Below the pieces are notes generated by a model. It was given only the letters and a program-made list of their open reading frames with translations. It did no database searches and was not told the DNA's origin. Made by a program: the position numbers and the translations under genes. This document shows positions 1 to 7,555 of a DNA stretch of 64,000 nucleotides, piece by piece. The number at the start of each line of letters is the position of its first letter. Within the stretch, counting starts at the first letter, position 1. The stretch comes from Streptomyces sp. IMTB 2501 (GTDB lineage Bacteria > Actinomycetota > Actinomycetes > Streptomycetales > Streptomycetaceae), in assembly GCF_001953885.1 (NCBI RefSeq), contig NZ_MQUS01000012.1, positions 1 to 64,000 of the forward strand, in the 5' to 3' direction.

Positions 1-372
1 ACCGAGGAACTGGGCCAGAACGCGATCGTCATCCGCGTCCAGCCGGACGAGGGCATCACGGTCCGCTTCGGCTCCAAGGTGCCGGGCACCTCGATGGAGA
101 TCCGCGACGTGTCGATGGACTTCGCCTACGGCGAGTCCTTCACCGAGTCGTCGCCGGAGGCGTACGAGCGCCTGATCCTGGACGTGCTGCTCGGCGACGC
201 CAACCTCTTCCCGCGTACGGAGGAGGTCGAGCTGTCCTGGAAGATCCTCGACCCGATCGAGGAGCACTGGGACAAGCACGGCAGGCCCGCGCAGTACTCG
301 TCGGGCACCTGGGGCCCCGCCGAGGCGGACGAGATGCTCGCACGAGACGGACGGAGCTGGCGCCGGCCATGA
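1..372 (+). CDS. zwf: Glucose-6-phosphate dehydrogenase, C-terminal part
   Basis: The reading frame is open from the first base and gives the last 123 residues of an NADP-linked glucose-6-phosphate dehydrogenase, the entry enzyme of the oxidative pentose phosphate pathway. Recognisable family segments are IRVQPDEGI, DFAYGESF and EAYERLILDVLLGD, followed by the usual WKILDPIEEHW end region. The N-terminal part with the NADP site lies outside the window. The stop overlaps the start of opcA as ATGA, so the two are translationally coupled, which fits OpcA's role in activating this enzyme. The identification is firm from the C-terminal sequence plus its opcA and pgl neighbours. Confidence 0.95.
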   Translation, partial: TEELGQNAIVIRVQPDEGITVRFGSKVPGTSMEIRDVSMDFAYGESFTESSPEAYERLILDVLLGDANLFPRTEEVELSWKILDPIEEHWDKHGRPAQYSSGTWGPAEADEMLARDGRSWRRP

Positions 373-1412
373 AGATCGACCTGACCGACACCACCGCCGG
401 CGACATCAACAAGGCGCTCGTGCGAGGCCGCCGCGCCATCGGCACACCCGCCGTCGGCATGGTCCTCACCCTCGTCATCGTCACCGACGAGGAGAACGCC
501 TATGACGCGCTGAGGGCCGCCAACGACGCGTCGCGCGAGCATCCTTCGCGCACGCTGGTGGTCATCAAGCGGGTCTCCCGCTCCCCGCGCGACCGTACGA
601 CGTCCCGGCTGGACGCCGAGGTGCGGGTGGGCGCGGACGCGGGCACCGGCGAGACGGTCGTGCTGCGGATGTACGGCGAGGTCGTCGAGCACGCCGACTC
701 GGTCGTGCTGCCGCTGCTGCTGCCGGACGCGCCGGTGGTCGTGTGGTGGCCGGTGAACGCCCCGCTGGACCCGGCGAAGGACCCGCTCGGCGCACTTGCC
801 CAGCGCCGGGTCACCGACACCTACGCCGCCGAGCAGCCGGTGCGGGAACTGTCCGCCCGCGCCGATGCCTACACCCCCGGTGACACCGACCTGTCCTGGA
901 CCCGGATCACGCCGTGGCGTTCGATGCTCGCGGCCGCCCTGGACCAGGTCACGTGCACGGTGCGGGGCGTCGAGGTGGAGGGCGAGGAGTTCAACCCGAG
1001 CTGTGAGCTGCTGGCGATGTGGCTCGCGGACCGGCTGGACGTCCCCGTCCGGCGCTCCCTGTCGTCCGGCCCGGGGCTGACGGCCGTCCGCATGGAGACG
1101 ACCTGCGGCCCGATCGTGCTGGACCGCGCGGACGGCTCGCTGGCCACGCTGACCATCGAGGGACAGCCGGCCCGCGCGGTGGCGCTGAAGCGGCGGGAGA
1201 CCGCCGAGCTGATCGCGGAGGAGCTGCGCCGGCTCGACCCGGACGACACCTACGCGTCGGCGCTGCGCTATGGCGTGGAGCGGCTGAACACCGCACCGGA
1301 GAAGGCGACTTCTCAGGAGTCGGCCGAGCCGGCTTCTGAGCCCGCGCCCGCCAACAAGGCACCGGCCAAGACCGCCAAGAAGGCACCGGCGAGGAAGGCG
1401 ACGGCGAAGTGA
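369..1412 (+). CDS. opcA: Glucose-6-phosphate dehydrogenase assembly protein OpcA
   Basis: OpcA is needed for assembly and activity of glucose-6-phosphate dehydrogenase in actinobacteria and cyanobacteria. The 347-residue product begins MKIDLTDTTAGDINKAL and carries the family segments VVIKRVSRSPRD, LPLLLPDAPVVVWWP and DLSWTRITPWR. The start ATG overlaps the zwf stop and the stop overlaps the pgl start (GTGA), so zwf-opcA-pgl form one translationally coupled operon. The last 35 or so residues are a low-complexity tail rich in Ala, Lys and Pro (APAKTAKKAPARKATAK) that is not needed for the fold and resembles the basic tails on UvrA and UvrB in this window. Confidence 0.95.
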   Translation: MKIDLTDTTAGDINKALVRGRRAIGTPAVGMVLTLVIVTDEENAYDALRAANDASREHPSRTLVVIKRVSRSPRDRTTSRLDAEVRVGADAGTGETVVLRMYGEVVEHADSVVLPLLLPDAPVVVWWPVNAPLDPAKDPLGALAQRRVTDTYAAEQPVRELSARADAYTPGDTDLSWTRITPWRSMLAAALDQVTCTVRGVEVEGEEFNPSCELLAMWLADRLDVPVRRSLSSGPGLTAVRMETTCGPIVLDRADGSLATLTIEGQPARAVALKRRETAELIAEELRRLDPDDTYASALRYGVERLNTAPEKATSQESAEPASEPAPANKAPAKTAKKAPARKATAK

Positions 1413-2191
1413 GCACTCCGCAGCTGGTCGTCCACCGCGACAAGGAGCTGATGGCGCAGGCCGCCGCGGCCCGCCTGATCACGAAGATCGTGGACGCGCA
1501 GGCCTCCCGGGGCCGTGCGTCCGTGGTCCTCACGGGCGGCCGCAACGGCAACGGCCTGCTGGCCGCGCTGGCGGCGGCACCGGCCCGGGACGCCGTCGAC
1601 TGGGCCCGGCTCGACCTGTGGTGGGGCGACGAGCGCTATCTGCCGGAGGGCGACCCCGAGCGCAATGTCACGCAGGCCCGCGCGGCCCTGCTGGACTCCG
1701 TACCGCTGGACCCGGAGCGCGTGCACGCCATGCCCGCCTCCGACGGCCCGTACGGCGCGGACGTCGAGGCGGCCGCGGAGGCGTACGCGGCGGAGCTGGC
1801 GAAGGCGGCCTGGCCGGAGAACCACGGCTCGGTGCCCACCTTCGACGTGCTCATGCTGGGCGTCGGCCCGGACACCCATGTGGCCTCGCTCTTCCCGGAG
1901 TTGCCGGCCGTGCGGGAGACCGAGCGCACGGTGGTCGGCGTGCACGGCGCGCCCAAGCCGCCGCCGACCCGGATCACCCTGACCCTGCCGGCGATCCGCT
2001 CGGCTCGCGAGGTGTGGCTGCTCGCGGCCGGCGCGGACAAGGCGGAGGCCGCGGCCATCGCCCTGTCCGGCGCGGGTGAGATCCAGGCGCCGGCGGCGGG
2101 GGCGTACGGTCGCTCCCGCACGCTGTGGCTCCTGGACTCCGCGGCAGCCTCGCAGCTGCCGAGGTCGCTGTATCCGCCTGCGTCGCCGTGA
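1409..2191 (+). CDS. pgl: 6-phosphogluconolactonase
   Basis: This 260-residue protein hydrolyses 6-phosphogluconolactone to 6-phosphogluconate, the second step of the oxidative pentose phosphate pathway, in the cytoplasm. The family signatures are VVLTGGRNGN near residue 35, WWGDERYLPEGDPERN near residue 70, VLMLGVGPDTHVASLFP in the middle and TLTLPAIRSAREVWLLAAG towards the end. It belongs to the DevB/NagB-like isomerase fold. The GTG start overlaps the opcA stop by four bases. A strong hairpin terminator follows within 20 bases of the stop. Confidence 0.95.
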   Translation: MSTPQLVVHRDKELMAQAAAARLITKIVDAQASRGRASVVLTGGRNGNGLLAALAAAPARDAVDWARLDLWWGDERYLPEGDPERNVTQARAALLDSVPLDPERVHAMPASDGPYGADVEAAAEAYAAELAKAAWPENHGSVPTFDVLMLGVGPDTHVASLFPELPAVRETERTVVGVHGAPKPPPTRITLTLPAIRSAREVWLLAAGADKAEAAAIALSGAGEIQAPAAGAYGRSRTLWLLDSAAASQLPRSLYPPASP

Positions 2192-2206
2192 CGCTCGACC
2201 GGGCAC

Positions 2207-2240
2207 AGGGGCGGCGGGGACTTCGGTCCCCGCCGCCCCT
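2207..2240. terminator. Bidirectional terminator between convergent operons
   Basis: A perfect 15-bp inverted repeat (arms 2207-2221 and 2226-2240) closes on a TTCG tetraloop. It lies between the pgl stop and the stop of the convergent sugar permease gene at 2242, so it can end both transcripts. There is no long T tract, as is usual in Streptomyces. Confidence 0.85.
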
Positions 2241-2241
2241 C

Positions 2242-3081
2242 TCATTTCACCGACCCCGCCATCACGCCCTGCACGAAGTGCCGCTGGAAGGCGAAGAACA
2301 CCACCACGGGCACGATCAGTGACAGGAACGCGCCCGGTGCCAGCACGTCGATGTTGCTGCCGAACTGCCGGATCTGGGACTGGAGTTCCACGGTGAGCGG
2401 CTGGGAGGAGCTGTCGGCGAAGAGCAGGGCGACGAGCATGTCGTTCCAGACCCACAGGAACTGGAAGATGGCGAGCGAGGCGATCGCCGGACGACCCACC
2501 GGCAGGATCAGCCGGGTGAAGATGCGCCACTCGCTGCCGCCGTCCATCCGCGCCGCCTCCAGCATCTCCTTCGGCATCTCCGCGAAGTAGTTGCGCAGCA
2601 GGAACACGGCGAACGGCAGGCCGTAGGCCACATGGAAGAGGACGACGCCGGGGATCGTGCCGAACAGGCCCAGTGCGCCGAAGAGTTTGGCCACGGGCAG
2701 CAGGCCGATCTGTACCGGCACCACCAACAGGGCCACCACCAGCAGGAAGAGGGGCTCCCTGAGCGGGAAGTCCAGCCAGGCGAAGGCGTATCCGGCGAGG
2801 GCGGCGATGACCACGACGAGTGTCGTCGCCGGTACCGAGATCAGGACCGTGTTCCAGAAGGCCTGGGTCATGCCGGAGTTCTTCAGCAGCGCCGTGTAGT
2901 TGTCGAAGGACAGCTGGCCGGGGCTGGCCAGGGCCGTCCACCAGCCGCCCTTCGCGGTGTCCTGGGCCGAGCGGAGGGAGGAGAGGAACAGGCCCGCCAG
3001 CGGGGTCAGCCAGACCAGGCCGATCACCACCAGGAAGGACTGCACCAGGCCGTTGCCCAGGCCCCGCCTGATCGCGTTCAT
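2242..3081 (-). CDS. Sugar ABC transporter permease, MalG type
   Basis: This is a 279-residue inner membrane permease of the CUT1 carbohydrate importer family. It has about six hydrophobic segments, starting with VQSFLVVIGLVWLTPLAGLF, and a clear EAA loop (EAARMDGGSEWRIF, near residues 177-190) that contacts the ATPase. It is the last gene of a minus-strand operon (GH13 enzyme, binding protein, MalF-like permease, this gene), and only 10 bases separate it from the MalF-like gene. No ATP-binding protein is encoded nearby, so a shared MsiK-type ATPase probably energises it. The substrate is inferred from the GH13 enzyme to be an alpha-glucoside. Confidence 0.9.
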   Translation of the reverse strand: MNAIRRGLGNGLVQSFLVVIGLVWLTPLAGLFLSSLRSAQDTAKGGWWTALASPGQLSFDNYTALLKNSGMTQAFWNTVLISVPATTLVVVIAALAGYAFAWLDFPLREPLFLLVVALLVVPVQIGLLPVAKLFGALGLFGTIPGVVLFHVAYGLPFAVFLLRNYFAEMPKEMLEAARMDGGSEWRIFTRLILPVGRPAIASLAIFQFLWVWNDMLVALLFADSSSQPLTVELQSQIRQFGSNIDVLAPGAFLSLIVPVVVFFAFQRHFVQGVMAGSVK

Positions 3082-3091
3082 CGCTGACTCC

Positions 3092-4444
3092 TCATCGTTG
3101 ACTCTGCCGGAAGCGGCGGACGTTGAACACCATCGCGGGGATCACCAGGAGCAGGAGCAGCACGCCGAGGGCGCTGCCGAGGCCCTGGTTGTTGCCACCG
3201 CCGAAGGAGACCAGCCACATCTGGGTGGCCAGCACCGTGGCGTCCTCCTGCACCGGTCCGGGCGCGATGATGTAGACGAGGTCGAAGACCTTCATCACAT
3301 TGATCACGAGGGTCACGAAGACCACGGTGAGCACGGGCGCGAGCAGTGGAACGGTGATCTTGCGGAAGATCTGCCACTCGTTCGCGCCGTCCATCCGCGC
3401 GGCCTCCAGCGCGTCCCGGGGCAGGGCGGACAGGCCCGCGCCGATCAGCACCATGGCGAAACCGGTCCAGATCCACAGGTACGCGCCGATGATCGCCGGG
3501 GTGACGAGCGTCGGACCGAGCCAGGAGACGCCCTGGTAGGGCGGGGCGAAGTTGGATTCCGGGAGTTTCACCGTGTACGAGCCCGCGCGCAGCCCGGAGA
3601 AGGTGAAGGAGCCGTCGGCGGCGGTCGTCGTGCTCGCGACCGTACCCCCGTCCCGCACCGCCTCGACCTTCATGCCCGGCAGTCCGCTCTCCTTCGGGTC
3701 GACCTTGCCCTGTCTGCCGCCTCCGCCGGGGGTGAAGTCCAGGTAGACGACACCGCGCAGTTCGCCGGGTGCGGCTTTGCGGCCGGCCGCCGGGTAGGCG
3801 GGCGAGGCGTTCCTGGGCAGGTCCCCCGGCAGCACGCCGACCATCGGGAGCGTCACCGAGTGGCCTGCGGAGGCGGTCGTACGGTACGAGCCGTCCCGGT
3901 CCTGGGTCAGCAGACCCTCGCGGCCGCGGGCCGTCGGATACGTGGACGTGCCCTTGAAGGCGTCGTGGACGGAGACCGCGGCCGCGTTCAGCACGCCCTT
4001 GCTCGGGTCCTGGTCGTAGGCGAGGCGGAAGATGATGCCGGCGGCGAGGAAGGACACGGCCATCGGCATGAAGAGCAGGAGCTTGAAGGCAGTGGCCCAG
4101 CGGACCTTCTCCACCAGGACGGCCAGGATCAAGCCGAGGCCGGTGAGCAGGGCCGGGGCCACGACCACCCAGAGGGTGGTGTTGCGGATGGCCTTCAGGG
4201 TCGCCGGGTCGCGGAACATCTCGGCGTAGTTGCCGCCGCCCACGAACCGGGTGCCGGAGGCGTCGAAGAAGCTGCGGCCGACGGAGAACAGCACCGGGTA
4301 GACGACGAGCGCGCCGAGCAGGAGCAGCGCGGGGAAGACGAAGAGCAGGGCGATCAGCCGGGCGCGCCGCCGGCTGCGGCGCCCGCGCGCCACGCCGGCG
4401 GCCCGCGGGCCCGCCTGCTGTTTCACAAGAGCGGTGGCGGTCAT
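3092..4444 (-). CDS. Sugar ABC transporter permease, MalF type, with an inserted extracellular domain
   Basis: This is the second membrane subunit of the CUT1 sugar importer, paired with the MalG-like protein downstream. The product has 450 residues, against roughly 300 for most family members. The extra length is an insert at about residues 141-300, placed between the second or third membrane segment and the later ones, so it should face outside. Residues about 229-290 of the insert look like a Cna-B or SdrD-B type beta-sandwich (GVVYLDFTPGG, then ADGSFTFSGLRAGSYTVKLPE written in two halves: ADGSFTFSGL and RAGSYTVKLPE). The EAA loop EAARMDGANEWQIF follows in the C-terminal part. A large loop in E. 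coli MalF contacts the binding protein, and this insert may play a similar role, but that is inference. Confidence 0.88.
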   Translation of the reverse strand: MTATALVKQQAGPRAAGVARGRRSRRRARLIALLFVFPALLLLGALVVYPVLFSVGRSFFDASGTRFVGGGNYAEMFRDPATLKAIRNTTLWVVVAPALLTGLGLILAVLVEKVRWATAFKLLLFMPMAVSFLAAGIIFRLAYDQDPSKGVLNAAAVSVHDAFKGTSTYPTARGREGLLTQDRDGSYRTTASAGHSVTLPMVGVLPGDLPRNASPAYPAAGRKAAPGELRGVVYLDFTPGGGGRQGKVDPKESGLPGMKVEAVRDGGTVASTTTAADGSFTFSGLRAGSYTVKLPESNFAPPYQGVSWLGPTLVTPAIIGAYLWIWTGFAMVLIGAGLSALPRDALEAARMDGANEWQIFRKITVPLLAPVLTVVFVTLVINVMKVFDLVYIIAPGPVQEDATVLATQMWLVSFGGGNNQGLGSALGVLLLLLVIPAMVFNVRRFRQSQR

Positions 4445-4455
4445 GGTGCTGCCGC

Positions 4456-5784
4456 TCAGCCCTGGTAGGCCTTGGCTGCGGCGGACTCCAGCTGCGCCGC
4501 CGTGCCCTTCGGGTCCGACGGGTCACGCAGGAAGTCCTGGAGGAGCTTCCACTCCCCCGCCCCCTTGGTGCCGCCGAAGGCCGCCGGGGCCTGGTCGGAC
4601 ATGTCGAAGCGGACCGAATCCCCGGCGCCGACCAGGGACTTGGCGGTGGCGCGGGTGACGTCGTCGGCGTACGAGGCGAGGTCGAGCTTCTGGTTCGGGG
4701 ACAGGAAGCCGCCCGCCTTGGCCCAGACGGCCGCGGCCTCGGGGGTGGCCAGGTACTCCAGGAGCTTCATGCCGGCCTTGGCGTTCTTGCCGTCCTTGAG
4801 GACGACCGCCGCGTCACCGCCGCTGACCACGGGTGCCGTGCCGCCGTCGACCGCCGGGAACGGGAAGAAGTTCGCGTCCTTGCCGATGGTCTTGCCGAAC
4901 TGGTCGTGCGCCACACCGGCCACGAAGTCGCCCTCGTAGACCATGCCGGCCTCGGGCTTGGGCCCGAACACCTTCTCCACCGAGCTGGGGAAGTCGGTGT
5001 TCAGGGCCTCCTTCTGGCCGCCCGCGAGCAGTTGCTTGTCCTTGAACAGCTTGCCGAGGGTGGTGAGCGCCGTGACCACGCTCGGGTCGGTCCACTTCAG
5101 TTTGTGAGCGGCGAGGGCGTCGTACTTCTCGGGTCCGGCCTGGGAGAGGTAGACGTTCTCGAACCAGTCGGTGAGGGTCCAGCCGTCCTCACCGGCGACG
5201 GCGAAGGCGGCGAGCCCGGAGTCGGAGACGGTGTGCCCGGCCTTCAGCAGCTCGTCGTACGTCTTCGGGGGCTTGACCCCGGCCTGGGTGAGGGCCTGGG
5301 GGCTGTACCAGACGGTCGACTTGTGGGCGGCCTTGAAGTACAGGCCGTACAGGGTGCCGTCGACGCTGCCGTACTTCTTCCACACGGGCGCGTAGTCGGC
5401 GGTGATCGTCTGCTGGGCGGTCGGCGAGAGCGGCGTGAGCCAGCCCTTCTTCGCGAACTGGTCCAGGACGCCGATCTGCGGGACCATCACGACGTCGGGT
5501 GCGTTGCCGCCCTCGATCTTGCTGCCGACGACGGTGGAGACGTTGTCGCCGGTGGAGACGAACTGGGTCTTGGCGCCGGTCTTCGCGGTGAACGCGTCCA
5601 GCACCTTCTGGAAGTTCTTCTGCTCGCTGCCGGACCAGACGCCGGCCACGGTGACGGTCTGGCCGCTGAGCGACTTGTCACCGCCGCCGGCCGAGACGGG
5701 TCCGCCGCCGCAGGCGGTGGCGCCGAGAGCGAGGGCGAGGGCGGTACAGGTCGTGAGCAGGGTCGTACGTCGTCGCATCATCAT
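4456..5784 (-). CDS. Sugar ABC transporter substrate-binding lipoprotein
   Basis: This 442-residue extracellular solute-binding protein of the MalE class captures the sugar for the two permeases encoded just downstream. It begins with three consecutive ATG codons after an AAGGGA ribosome binding site, then RRRTTLL, a hydrophobic stretch and a lipobox ending ATAC with the lipidated Cys at about residue 25. The mature part has the family segment VVMVPQIGVLDQFAKKGWL and a typical bilobed pattern. The reading frame stays open far upstream, but those codons overlap the GH13 gene in another frame and are not coding. The first of the three ATGs is chosen. The second gives slightly better spacing. 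Confidence 0.9.
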   Translation of the reverse strand: MMMRRRTTLLTTCTALALALGATACGGGPVSAGGGDKSLSGQTVTVAGVWSGSEQKNFQKVLDAFTAKTGAKTQFVSTGDNVSTVVGSKIEGGNAPDVVMVPQIGVLDQFAKKGWLTPLSPTAQQTITADYAPVWKKYGSVDGTLYGLYFKAAHKSTVWYSPQALTQAGVKPPKTYDELLKAGHTVSDSGLAAFAVAGEDGWTLTDWFENVYLSQAGPEKYDALAAHKLKWTDPSVVTALTTLGKLFKDKQLLAGGQKEALNTDFPSSVEKVFGPKPEAGMVYEGDFVAGVAHDQFGKTIGKDANFFPFPAVDGGTAPVVSGGDAAVVLKDGKNAKAGMKLLEYLATPEAAAVWAKAGGFLSPNQKLDLASYADDVTRATAKSLVGAGDSVRFDMSDQAPAAFGGTKGAGEWKLLQDFLRDPSDPKGTAAQLESAAAKAYQG

Positions 5785-5809
5785 CGATGTCCCTTCAAGA
5801 GGCGGTTGA

Positions 5810-7420
5810 TCAGAGATCGTTGAGCCACCAGGCCGCCGTGGCGCCGGGCAGGACACCGGCCGGGCAGGGGCCGCTGGAGAGCAGCGGAGTGCCGGAGACC
5901 GGTGCGGGTGTGGGGGCCGTACCGAAGTTGACGGCGCAGACCAGGCCGTCGCCGCGGGTGAAGGCGAGGACACCGGGCGGGGCGTCCAGCCAGTGGAGCG
6001 TGCCCTCGCCCAACTGGGGCAGTGAGGCGCGCAGTTGGAGGCCGTCGCGGTACAGGTGCCAGAAGGAGCGGGTGTCGGCGACGGCGCGGTCGGTGGCGTA
6101 CTCGGCGAAGTACTCGGGCTGCGGCAGCCACGGCTTGGCGGACTCCGCGCCGGAGGTGAAGCCGAACGGGGAGGCCTGACCGGACCAGGGCAGCGGCACC
6201 CGGCAGCCGTCTCGGATGCGGGCGCGGCTGCCGGTGCGGCGGAATATCGGGTCGGTGAGCACGTCGTCGGGCAGGTCCACGACCTCGGGCAGGCCCAGTT
6301 CCTCGCCCTGGTAGATGTACGCGGCTCCGGGCAGCGCCAGCAGCAGCAGCGCGGCGGCGCGAGCGCGGGCGGCGCCGAGGCCGCTGCCCTCGGTGGCGGC
6401 CTCGCCGTAGCGGGTGACGGTGCGGACCTGGTCGTGGTTGTTGAGGACCCAGGTGACCGTCGAGCCCGTGCCGGCGATGTCCTGCATGGCCTCGGAGATG
6501 ACCTTGCGGAAGGCGTCGGCGTCCCAGGGGGCGCCGAGCAGGTCGAAGAAGAAGGCCTGGTGGAGTTCGTCCGGGCGGACGTACAGGGCGTGTTCGCGGG
6601 CGGTGGGGACGGAGACCTCGCCGACGAGGAGCCGTTCGCGGCCGTCGCGGGCGGTGTACTCCTCGCACACGGCGCGCCACCAGCGCCACACCTCGTGCAC
6701 CTCGGGCTGGTTCCAGGCGAGGGGGTTGACCGAGTCGCGGGTGCGGGCGTCGGCCTCCGGGTCGTCGGAGTCGGGCAGTTCGGGGTGCTTGTACAGGCCG
6801 GCCGCCACATCGATGCGGAAACCGTCGACGCCCCGGTCGAGCCAGAAGCGCAGCACGCGGTCGAACTCGGCAGCGACCTCGGGGTCGCGCCAGTTCCAGT
6901 CGGGCTGCTCGGGCGTGAACATGTGCAGGTACCACTGGCCGTCGCCGACCCTGGTCCAGGCCGGGCCGCCGAACATGGCGTGCCAGTTGTTGGGCGGCTC
7001 GGCGCCATCGGGGCCACGGCCGTCGGCGAAGTGGAAGCGGGCGCGGGCCGCGCTGCCGGGTGCGCCGTCCAGGGCTTCGCGGAACCACGGGTGAGCGCTG
7101 GAGCAGTGGTTGGGGACGATGTCGAGCAGCACCTTGATGCCGAGCCGCCGGGCGGCCGCCATCAGCAGGTCGAACTCGGCGAGGTCGCCGAAGAGCGGGT
7201 CGACTCCGCAGTAGTCGGCGACGTCGTAGCCGTGGTCGTGTTGCGGCGAGGGGTAGAACGGGCTCAGCCAGATGCCGTCGACACCGAGCTTCTTCAGATA
7301 CGGGAGCCCGGCCCGGACGCCGGCCAGATCGCCGACGCCGTCGCCGGTGCTGTCCAGGAAGCTGCGGACGTACACCTGGTAGATCACCGCGTCGCGCCAC
7401 CAGTGGTGCTTACTCAACAT
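5810..7420 (-). CDS. GH13 alpha-glucosidase or oligo-1,6-glucosidase
   Basis: This 536-residue cytoplasmic GH13 enzyme probably splits the alpha-glucosides brought in by the adjacent transporter. All four GH13 conserved regions are present: DIVPNHC near residue 99, GFRIDVAAGL near 198 with the Asp nucleophile, LLVGEVSV near 263 with the acid-base Glu, and VLNNHDQV near 325. The start WWRDAVIYQVYVRSF is typical of alpha-glucosidases of the oligo-1,6-glucosidase subfamily. There is no signal peptide. It is the first gene of the operon. No Shine-Dalgarno sequence precedes the ATG and a -10-like element ends six or seven bases before it, so the transcript may be leaderless. Exact substrate preference cannot be told from sequence alone. 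Confidence 0.9.
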   Translation of the reverse strand: MLSKHHWWRDAVIYQVYVRSFLDSTGDGVGDLAGVRAGLPYLKKLGVDGIWLSPFYPSPQHDHGYDVADYCGVDPLFGDLAEFDLLMAAARRLGIKVLLDIVPNHCSSAHPWFREALDGAPGSAARARFHFADGRGPDGAEPPNNWHAMFGGPAWTRVGDGQWYLHMFTPEQPDWNWRDPEVAAEFDRVLRFWLDRGVDGFRIDVAAGLYKHPELPDSDDPEADARTRDSVNPLAWNQPEVHEVWRWWRAVCEEYTARDGRERLLVGEVSVPTAREHALYVRPDELHQAFFFDLLGAPWDADAFRKVISEAMQDIAGTGSTVTWVLNNHDQVRTVTRYGEAATEGSGLGAARARAAALLLLALPGAAYIYQGEELGLPEVVDLPDDVLTDPIFRRTGSRARIRDGCRVPLPWSGQASPFGFTSGAESAKPWLPQPEYFAEYATDRAVADTRSFWHLYRDGLQLRASLPQLGEGTLHWLDAPPGVLAFTRGDGLVCAVNFGTAPTPAPVSGTPLLSSGPCPAGVLPGATAAWWLNDL

Positions 7421-7426
7421 GCATGC

Positions 7427-7457
7427 ATGTTAGGTAGGCGTATCGCGAAGGTGTCAA
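7427..7457 (-). promoter_or_regulatory. Candidate promoter of the alpha-glucoside operon
   Basis: On the minus strand a TTGACA element (7452-7457) is followed after 18-19 bases by CTAACA or TAACAT (about 7427-7433). The GH13 start codon follows six bases later with no ribosome binding site between. This suggests a vegetative promoter giving a leaderless transcript. The -10 overlaps one copy of the TGTTAGGTA motif, consistent with repressor control. Confidence 0.55.
7428..7436 (+). promoter_or_regulatory. TGTTAGGTA motif, copy 1 (half-site)
   Basis: This is a nine-base TGTTAGGTA element that overlaps the -10 region of the alpha-glucoside operon promoter. Two more copies lie at 7541-7555 and 8918-8932, both intergenic. 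It looks like half of a palindromic operator. Confidence 0.45.
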
Positions 7458-7540
7458 TGAAAAGAACAGTAGCTACTGGCGAGTTGGGGCACCGAATACG
7501 GACTTATCGGGTCACTTCTGCAACAGATGAGATGTGCGCG

Positions 7541-7555
7541 TTACCTAACAAGTAA
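7541..7555. promoter_or_regulatory. TGTTAGGTA motif, copy 2 (operator-like)
   Basis: TTACCTAACAAGTAA is a near-perfect inverted repeat with 5-base arms and a 5-base centre. It has the same layout as the site at 8918-8932. It lies upstream of the GH13 promoter, immediately after the stop codon of the binding protein gene. Confidence 0.45.

Noticed and set aside
6035..7555. Long open frame opposite the GH13 gene (506 codons)
   Set aside because: It is the antisense of a well-supported enzyme gene. High GC at third positions opens frames on the other strand. The translation has no recognisable domain.
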